This document shows, in pieces, positions 58,881 through 64,000 of a stretch of DNA of 64,000 bases. The position numbers and the translations under genes were made by a program. The stretch spans positions 186,001 to 250,000 of the forward strand of contig NZ_CABJFS010000003.1 in NCBI RefSeq assembly GCF_902364945.1, in the 5' to 3' direction. The DNA is from Collinsella aerofaciens (lineage in GTDB: Bacteria > Actinomycetota > Coriobacteriia > Coriobacteriales > Coriobacteriaceae). Position 1 is the first letter of the stretch; each line of letters starts with the position of its first letter. The notes under the pieces were generated by a model. It ran no database searches. It was not told the origin of the DNA and saw nothing but the letters and a program-made list of their open reading frames with translations.

Positions 58881-60035
58881 CTAGAAGCTACCGCGCTTCA
58901 GGAAGTCGGGAAGCTCGAACTGGTCGTTGCCAAAGTTGGGCAGCTCGGTACCACCGACGTTGCGGGTCGGAGCGGCCTGAGCCGGGCTGGCAGCCGGAGC
59001 GGTGCGCTGCGGCTCAGCGGAGGCAGCGGCCTTGCTCTGAGACTGCTGAGCAGCAAAGAGCTCATCCTGACGGTTGACGTTGGAGTCGGAGAAGCCCGTA
59101 GCGATGACGGTGATACGCACCTGATCGCCCAGGGACTCGTCGACAACGGTACCGAAGATGATGTTGGCCTCGGGGTCGACGGCGTTGGCGACAACGTCGG
59201 CGGCGTCGCTGATCTCCTGGATGCCCAGGTCCTTGGAACCGGCGATGGAGAGCAGCACGCGCGTGGCACCATCGATGGAGCTCTCGAGCAGCGGGCTGGA
59301 GATGGCCTGCTGGGCAGCGTCGACGGCACGAGTATCCCCAGAAGAGGTACCGATACCCATCATGGCGGTACCGGCCTGCTTCATGATGGTCTTAACATCG
59401 GCGAAGTCCAGGTTGATGATACCGGGGACGGTGATGAGGTCGGTGATGCCCTGGGTGCCCTGGGAAAGGACGCCATCGGCAATCGCGAAGGCCTCGAGCA
59501 TGGTGGTCTTCTTCTCGGCGATGTCGAGCAGCTTATCGTTAGGAATGACGATCATGGTGTCGACGCAATCGGAGAGGGTCTTGATGCCCTCCTCGGCGCT
59601 CTTCTTACGCTTGCGGCCCTCGAAGGTGAAGGGCTTGGTCACGACGGCGACGGTCAGTGCGCCGACCTCGTTCATCGCGATATCGGCAACGATGGGAGCA
59701 GCGCCGGTACCGGTGCCGCCGCCCTCGCCGCAGGTGATAAACACCATGTCGGCGCCAGCGAGCGCCTCGGCGATGTCGTCGCGGGACTCATCGGCAGCCT
59801 TGCGGCCAACCTCGGGATTGGCGCCGGCGCCCAGGCCGCGGGTAAGGTCGGTGCCGATGTGCACCTTGATATCGGCATCAGAGATCGCGAGTGCCTGAGC
59901 ATCGGTGTTGATGGCAACAAACTCGACGCCGCGGATGCCCTCTTCGATCATTCGATTGACCGCGTTGGTACCGCCGCCGCCGACGCCGACCACCTTAATG
60001 ACGGCAAGGTAGTTGTTGATCTCTGTCTCGTGCAT
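58881..60035 (-). CDS. ftsZ: Cell division GTPase FtsZ
   Basis: 384 residues. N-terminus [23 protein letters not shown] signature GGGTGTG (105-111), T7 loop [15 protein letters not shown], then a linker of about 55 residues rich in Ala/Gln and the conserved tail FELPDFLKR. It polymerises into the Z ring; the tail should bind SepF, encoded 6.5 kb away. The ATG at 60035 has GGAGGACC upstream; an earlier open stretch (10 codons) lacks the conserved start. It is separated from ftsQ by a 200-bp gap with a probable promoter. Confidence 0.97.
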   Translation of the reverse strand: MHETEINNYLAVIKVVGVGGGGTNAVNRMIEEGIRGVEFVAINTDAQALAISDADIKVHIGTDLTRGLGAGANPEVGRKAADESRDDIAEALAGADMVFITCGEGGGTGTGAAPIVADIAMNEVGALTVAVVTKPFTFEGRKRKKSAEEGIKTLSDCVDTMIVIPNDKLLDIAEKKTTMLEAFAIADGVLSQGTQGITDLITVPGIINLDFADVKTIMKQAGTAMMGIGTSSGDTRAVDAAQQAISSPLLESSIDGATRVLLSIAGSKDLGIQEISDAADVVANAVDPEANIIFGTVVDESLGDQVRITVIATGFSDSNVNRQDELFAAQQSQSKAAASAEPQRTAPAASPAQAAPTRNVGGTELPNFGNDQFELPDFLKRGSF

Positions 60036-60234
60036 GTCGGTCCTCCGAACAAAGGTTATAGCCATAGCATGGGTCGACCCCTGCGCACATTAACCTTCAG
60101 GTTGAAAGTAAATGCAAAGGTAAACCGTATTATGTTTGCACATTATGAACGTATCAGTCAAATAATTGACCGTGAAAACCAAACAAACCAGATAAACGGC
60201 GTGGTATGGCCCCTCAACAAAGCATCAACCAGCG
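60036..60234 (-). promoter_or_regulatory. Promoter region of ftsZ
   Basis: 199 bp between ftsQ and ftsZ, AT-rich. It contains the palindrome GTCAA-TTAT-TTGAC (60157-60170) and several TATAAT/TTGACT-like words, but no single pair with good spacing stands out. Confidence 0.35.
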
Positions 60235-61488
60235 CTACGAGGTCGGAGCATTCCTAAATGTGTAGTTGCCCGGAGAGCGCACATTGATATACGTTACGCC
60301 CTCTACCTGCGAAAGCAACTTGGTGACTACGCGTTCCTTCTTGGCGATATCGTCCGAATCGCCCAGCGACACCTCAATGCCGTTATTGAGGTTTGCCGAG
60401 ATGGCTTCGACCGAAGGCGTGGAAATATCCTTGACTTGTCCCAAGAACTCGCTCGAAAAACCACGCACATAATCCAGGCCGGCCTTAACGGCTTTGGAGT
60501 TCACCGCCTGGCCGGAAACCGGAGCGACATCCGCCGAGACATCAGTCAATAACACCGCGCCATAATGCTTGGCGAGCGCCAGCGCGGCATCGATTCCGGT
60601 CAAGGTATTTGAGCCCTGCCCTGTCGTGATGACGTTGCCCTGGTCGTCCACTTCGACCGACGTCGACAGCGGGGCGATCCAGGTGTCATCGTCTCCGATA
60701 GCCCAGGCAAGGTCGTCGGAGCTGATATATGCAATGGCGATAACTTTACGCTCCGTCGGCGTGATGATAAGCGTATGCGGGAACTGACGCTGGACATCTA
60801 CGCCCGAGACCCACGGGTTTTGCTTGAGATCCTCGGTAATCTGGTCGGGATCGACGTTAAAAAGCGACGTTCCCTCGGGCAAGTCGATCAGCTGGATAGC
60901 ATCGTGCTTCGTCACATGCTCGCTGCCTTGAATCTGAATATCAGTGGCAGTAAACAATCCAGAGTTGATCACCACGATGACAACGACGAGCACGGCCAAG
61001 ACGGCCAAAACGCCGCCCACGATTTTGCCTTTGCCTGTAACGACAGAAGCGGCGTCTGATGTTTTATTTGCCATCGCTCCAAGTGAAGATAACGGGTTGA
61101 AGCCTTTTTTACTCGAAGGCTTCTTGGCGGTAGCCGGCACCGATGTCAGCGAGCGCGGTTTCGATGCGCCCGGCGTGCGGCCTGGACGCGCCGCTTTAGT
61201 TCCCGTCGAGGGCTTGGGAGTTGCCATGGGACGGGCAGGCTTGGCGCCCATAACAGGCTTTGACGTCACAGAGGGACGCGAGGACTTTTTTGCGGCCGGA
61301 CGATTACCGAGCTGCGAGCCGACGACCGGACGACTGGTCTGTCGAGCATGCCCGACAGACTTAGAGTGCGCGACGGTATTGCGTTGAGGTTTGGCAGGCG
61401 CGCCGGAACGCCCTCCGGCGCGGCGGAAGGTGGGTTTCGATGCTCTAGAAGCCGAGGAATTTAACTTCCGGTCTGAGCTCGATGCCAT
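60235..61488 (-). CDS. ftsQ: Cell division protein FtsQ/DivIB
   Basis: 417 residues. A 150-residue cytoplasmic N-terminus is Lys/Arg/Pro/Ser-rich and disordered, an unusually long extension. One membrane helix (KIVGGVLAVLAVLVVVIVV, about 156-174) follows, then the POTRA domain (IQIQGSEHVTKHDAIQLI, GTSLFNVDPDQITEDL) and the beta domain (VQRQFPHTLIITPTERKVIA, ISANLNNGIEVSLG). It anchors the FtsQLB complex in the septum. The ATG has GGGAGG 3 nt upstream and overlaps murB by 44 nt. Confidence 0.9.
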   Translation of the reverse strand: MASSSDRKLNSSASRASKPTFRRAGGRSGAPAKPQRNTVAHSKSVGHARQTSRPVVGSQLGNRPAAKKSSRPSVTSKPVMGAKPARPMATPKPSTGTKAARPGRTPGASKPRSLTSVPATAKKPSSKKGFNPLSSLGAMANKTSDAASVVTGKGKIVGGVLAVLAVLVVVIVVINSGLFTATDIQIQGSEHVTKHDAIQLIDLPEGTSLFNVDPDQITEDLKQNPWVSGVDVQRQFPHTLIITPTERKVIAIAYISSDDLAWAIGDDDTWIAPLSTSVEVDDQGNVITTGQGSNTLTGIDAALALAKHYGAVLLTDVSADVAPVSGQAVNSKAVKAGLDYVRGFSSEFLGQVKDISTPSVEAISANLNNGIEVSLGDSDDIAKKERVVTKLLSQVEGVTYINVRSPGNYTFRNAPTS

Positions 61489-62356
61489 ACGCCTCCCTCA
61501 CCTTTCCGTGCACATGTCTGATAACCGCGGCAACGTCATCGGCCGAGGCAGTTCCGTTATTAACGATAAAATTAGCGTGAACGGGCGAAACTTCCGCGCC
61601 GCCAATCGAAAAACCCTTTAATCCACAATCCTCGATAAGCTTGCCCACACTCGCATCGGGCGGGTTGCGAAAGACAGACCCGCAGGATGCGCGACCCATG
61701 GGCTGCGTACGCTTGCGCCTTGTAAGGTACCGCTCCATGCGCTCGCGAATGTCGGCCTTGGGCGCCGGTTTAAGCTTGAGCACGCACTCGAGGATGATCT
61801 CATTGCGGGGAAGGCTACATTCGCGGTAGCCCCAAGAGATCTCGGACCCCGCATAATGCTTGATACCGGATGCCGGGTCAAACGTTACGACATCCTCAGC
61901 CAGCGAGCCAATCCACTCGGTCCGCGTGCCGGCATTCATAGATATCGCACCGCCGACCGAACCAGGAATGCCAACGGCAAACTCAAGGCCCGAGAGGCTA
62001 CGCGACAGGGCATCGTTGACCAGGCGCGCAAACATCACGCCCGCACCGACCGTCAGCGTACAACCGTCATCGGCAACAACCGTGCGCTGGAACTCACGTC
62101 CGAGCGAAATGACGGCACCGCGATAACCGCCATCGGCAACCAGCAGATTGGAGCCCTTGCCGATGATGACCCACGGCACCTGCTCGCGATCGAGCACCGC
62201 CACGGCGCGGCGGAGGGCATGATAGCTATGGCACGTCACAAAGAGGTCGGCCTTGCCGCCGATACGATAGCTCGTATGACGCGCAAGGCGCTCGTCCTCG
62301 ATCACATCCGTGTCGATCATGCCCGAGAGCGCCATGACGGCGTTAAACAGACCCAT
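61445..62356 (-). CDS. murB: UDP-N-acetylenolpyruvoylglucosamine reductase
   Basis: 303 residues. FAD-binding motifs HTSYRIGGKADLF, VIIGKGSNLLVADGGYRGAV and LEFAVGIPGSVGGAISMNAG, then the catalytic Ser227 in ASCGSVFRNPPDA and the C-terminal GGAEVSPVHANFIVN. The short form with the PMGRASCGSVFRNP layout fits type II MurB. It reduces the enolpyruvyl group to make UDP-MurNAc. The start lies 5 nt after murC with only a weak ribosome site. Confidence 0.95.
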   Translation of the reverse strand: MGLFNAVMALSGMIDTDVIEDERLARHTSYRIGGKADLFVTCHSYHALRRAVAVLDREQVPWVIIGKGSNLLVADGGYRGAVISLGREFQRTVVADDGCTLTVGAGVMFARLVNDALSRSLSGLEFAVGIPGSVGGAISMNAGTRTEWIGSLAEDVVTFDPASGIKHYAGSEISWGYRECSLPRNEIILECVLKLKPAPKADIRERMERYLTRRKRTQPMGRASCGSVFRNPPDASVGKLIEDCGLKGFSIGGAEVSPVHANFIVNNGTASADDVAAVIRHVHGKVREAYGIELRPEVKFLGF

Positions 62357-62361
62357 TAGAC

Positions 62362-63780
62362 TTAAGCGTCTTTCTTGGCAGTCAGATACTCAATGAACTC
62401 GGGACCGACGGTCGTAACGTCGCCGGCACCCATGGTGAGCAGCAGGTCGCCCTCGCCCACCATCTGCTCGAGCTCCTGATTGAGCTCAAGACGGCTGGAG
62501 CAGTACACGACCTCCTTGCCAGGATGCTTGGCGCGCACGGTATCGGCGAGCATCTTAGAGGTGACACCCGGAATGGGCATCTCGCCAGCCGAGAACACAT
62601 CAATCAGCAGCAGTTTATCGGCATTGGCAAATGCATCGGCAAAGTCGTCGCACAGGGCCTGCAGGCGCGAATAGCGGTGCGGCTGGAACACGACGTCGAC
62701 GTGCTTGTAACCCAGCGACGAAGCGGCAGCAAGCGTCGCCTTGATCTCGGTGGGGTGATGGCCGTAATCATCGACCACGGTGATGCCATCGATATCGCCC
62801 ACGTGGGTAAAGCGACGGCGGACGCCCTCAAAGCTCGAGAGCGCCTTGGCGGCGGCGTCGATGTCAAGGCCCAGGACATGGGCGACGGTGAGCACCGCCG
62901 TGGCGTTGAGCATGTTGTGGCGACCGGGATTGCTCTTGATCTCCACAGCGCGCTCAGTGCCGTCCTCAAAGCGAACGATAAAGTCACTCTGGATGCCCTT
63001 GACATCCGGGTGCATGCAGACGATGTCGTTGCTCTCGGCAAAGCCGTAGGAAAGCACGTGACGGCCCGTCGACTTGGCGAGCTCGACCAGATGCGGGTCC
63101 TCACCGCAGACGATGACGGTGCCGTCCTCGCCCACCAGGCTCATGAATTTGGCGAAAGTTGCCTCGATCTCCTCGATACCCGAGTAGTGATCGAGGTGGT
63201 CGGCCTCGACGTTGGTCACAATGACTACGTTGGGGTTCAGGAACAGGAAGGAGCTGTCGGACTCGTCGGCCTCGGCGACAAAGTAGTCGCCCGAGCCGTT
63301 CTTGCCGTTCGTGTCATAGCCCTCGACGATGCCGCCGATCAAGAAGCTCGGATCCAGACCCATGCGGTCGAGCATGGTGGCACACATCGAAGACGTGGTG
63401 GTCTTGCCATGCGTGCCGGCAACAGCGACGGTGGTGTAGCCGTGACCCAAAGCAGAGAGCATCTTGGCACGGGGCCACACGGGAATACCAAGCTCGCGAG
63501 CGCGCACGAGTTCAGGGTTGGACTCCGGAATAGCGGTGGAGACAACAACCACGTCGGGCTTGACCTCGTCGATCGTGGCGGCCTCATGGCCCACATGCAC
63601 CTTCACACCAGCGCGGGTAAGCTGGCGGATATAACGTGACGTCTTAAGGTCGGAGCCGGTAACGGCATAACCGCGCTCGTGCAGAACGAGGGCGATGCCG
63701 CTCATGCCGGCGCCGCCGATACCGATAAAGTGGGCGCTCTTAAACTCGGGCGCGGAGGTTGCAGTCTGGGAATCAGCCAT
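62362..63780 (-). CDS. murC: UDP-N-acetylmuramate-L-alanine ligase
   Basis: 472 residues. FIGIGGAGMSGIALVL (NAD-like Rossmann start), SRYIRQLTRAGVKVHVGH, ATP-binding VAGTHGKTTTSSM (122-128), EADESDSSFLFL, NVEADHLDHYSG, PGRHNMLNATA, DDYGHHPTEIKATL and FQPHRYSRLQ define MurC. It adds L-Ala to UDP-MurNAc, the first peptide-building step. The ATG at 63780 has AAGGAG 11 nt upstream, somewhat far. Confidence 0.96.
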   Translation of the reverse strand: MADSQTATSAPEFKSAHFIGIGGAGMSGIALVLHERGYAVTGSDLKTSRYIRQLTRAGVKVHVGHEAATIDEVKPDVVVVSTAIPESNPELVRARELGIPVWPRAKMLSALGHGYTTVAVAGTHGKTTTSSMCATMLDRMGLDPSFLIGGIVEGYDTNGKNGSGDYFVAEADESDSSFLFLNPNVVIVTNVEADHLDHYSGIEEIEATFAKFMSLVGEDGTVIVCGEDPHLVELAKSTGRHVLSYGFAESNDIVCMHPDVKGIQSDFIVRFEDGTERAVEIKSNPGRHNMLNATAVLTVAHVLGLDIDAAAKALSSFEGVRRRFTHVGDIDGITVVDDYGHHPTEIKATLAAASSLGYKHVDVVFQPHRYSRLQALCDDFADAFANADKLLLIDVFSAGEMPIPGVTSKMLADTVRAKHPGKEVVYCSSRLELNQELEQMVGEGDLLLTMGAGDVTTVGPEFIEYLTAKKDA

Positions 63781-63877
63781 GTGCTCGTGTACTCCTTGCG
63801 TAAACACTGCCTGTAACCCGTTAACTGTACCGCACCTACCGCATCAGCGCGAGGGCGACCGACGATATCCCGTCTAA

Positions 63878-64000
63878 CTAACGCAAACCCTCTACCGCAT
63901 CGGCCAGAAGAGCGGCGGCCCTATCCTGAGCCAGACCACGCGCCGCCTGACGCATGGCGTCGCGCGCCGCCGCGTCATCGACCAGGTGCAGCAGCTCATC
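63878..64000 (-). CDS. murG: MurG C-terminal fragment, cut by the window edge
   Basis: The last 40 codons of a leftward gene (DELLHLVDDAAARDAMRQAA ... ALLADAVEGLR then TAG), entering from beyond 64000. The amphipathic helix pattern is that of the C-terminal end of the glycosyltransferase MurG, and its place directly before murC-murB-ftsQ supports this. Identity rests on context more than on motifs. Confidence 0.6.
   Translation of the reverse strand, partial: DELLHLVDDAAARDAMRQAARGLAQDRAAALLADAVEGLR

Overview
The window reads as a chromosomal segment of a high-GC, anaerobic actinobacterium of the class Coriobacteriia, most likely Collinsella or a close relative. This is inferred from the GC-rich codon usage, the divIVA-yggT-sepF-yggS and ftsZ-ftsQ-murB-murC-murG blocks, SepF without an adjacent ftsA, oxygen-sensitive Fe-S enzymes and selenium genes. 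No search was run. Almost all genes are housekeeping or metabolic. There is no prophage, insertion sequence or CRISPR array.

Layout. 1-2630: a RelB-type antitoxin/PIN toxin pair and an AbiEi/DUF559-like gene sitting between two inverted copies of a 69-bp palindrome. 2697-2853: tRNA-Gly(UCC) and tRNA-Pro(UGG). 2945-4303: brnQ. 4371-11114: one leftward operon-like run of seven genes joining two double-cubane-type dehydratase-family proteins, their ATP-dependent activator, selD, yedF, a DUF3343 Se/S-carrier-like protein and a cysteine desulfurase. selD is itself a selenoprotein gene: its 17th codon is an in-frame TGA followed by a SECIS-like hairpin. 11546-16963: molybdate import (modC, a modB with a large extra N-terminal domain, modA) and molybdenum-cofactor genes (mog, moeA). 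Together 4.4-17 kb looks like a selenium/molybdenum supply island.

17-31 kb: a CLC-type anion transporter, a DagK-like lipid kinase, an ArfB-like release factor, xpt, an MFS exporter, metY, a C_GCAxxG_C_C protein, yigZ, RNase P RNA, rpsA, two HAD-like or sugar-phosphate genes, the UPF0597/cysteine desulfidase gene, rpiB and ndk. 31-45 kb: argH, argG, a HAD phosphatase, polA, an M18 aminopeptidase, yaaA, a TPP riboswitch with thiC, thiD and an SGNH hydrolase. 45-50.6 kb: a PARG-like macrodomain protein, a BI-1 family protein, a pit-DUF47 phosphate pair and a nitroreductase with mosaic codon usage. 50.7-64 kb: the division/cell-wall region, interrupted by a pgeF-pstSCAB-phoU phosphate operon preceded by 11-bp direct repeats resembling a PHO box; the window ends inside murG.

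The strongest unexplained signal is the number of long palindromes between genes. There are at least four recurring families: 69-bp AAGTTGCGGTGAAATA palindromes (4 copies, all exactly 69 bp), 40-bp GGGACAAATTAATCAG elements (2 copies), about 100-bp hairpins with a CCGAAAGAGGAG-like core (3 copies), and an alternating TGTTACAGAT array (6 half-sites). There are also two large single palindromes of 130 and 84 bp.
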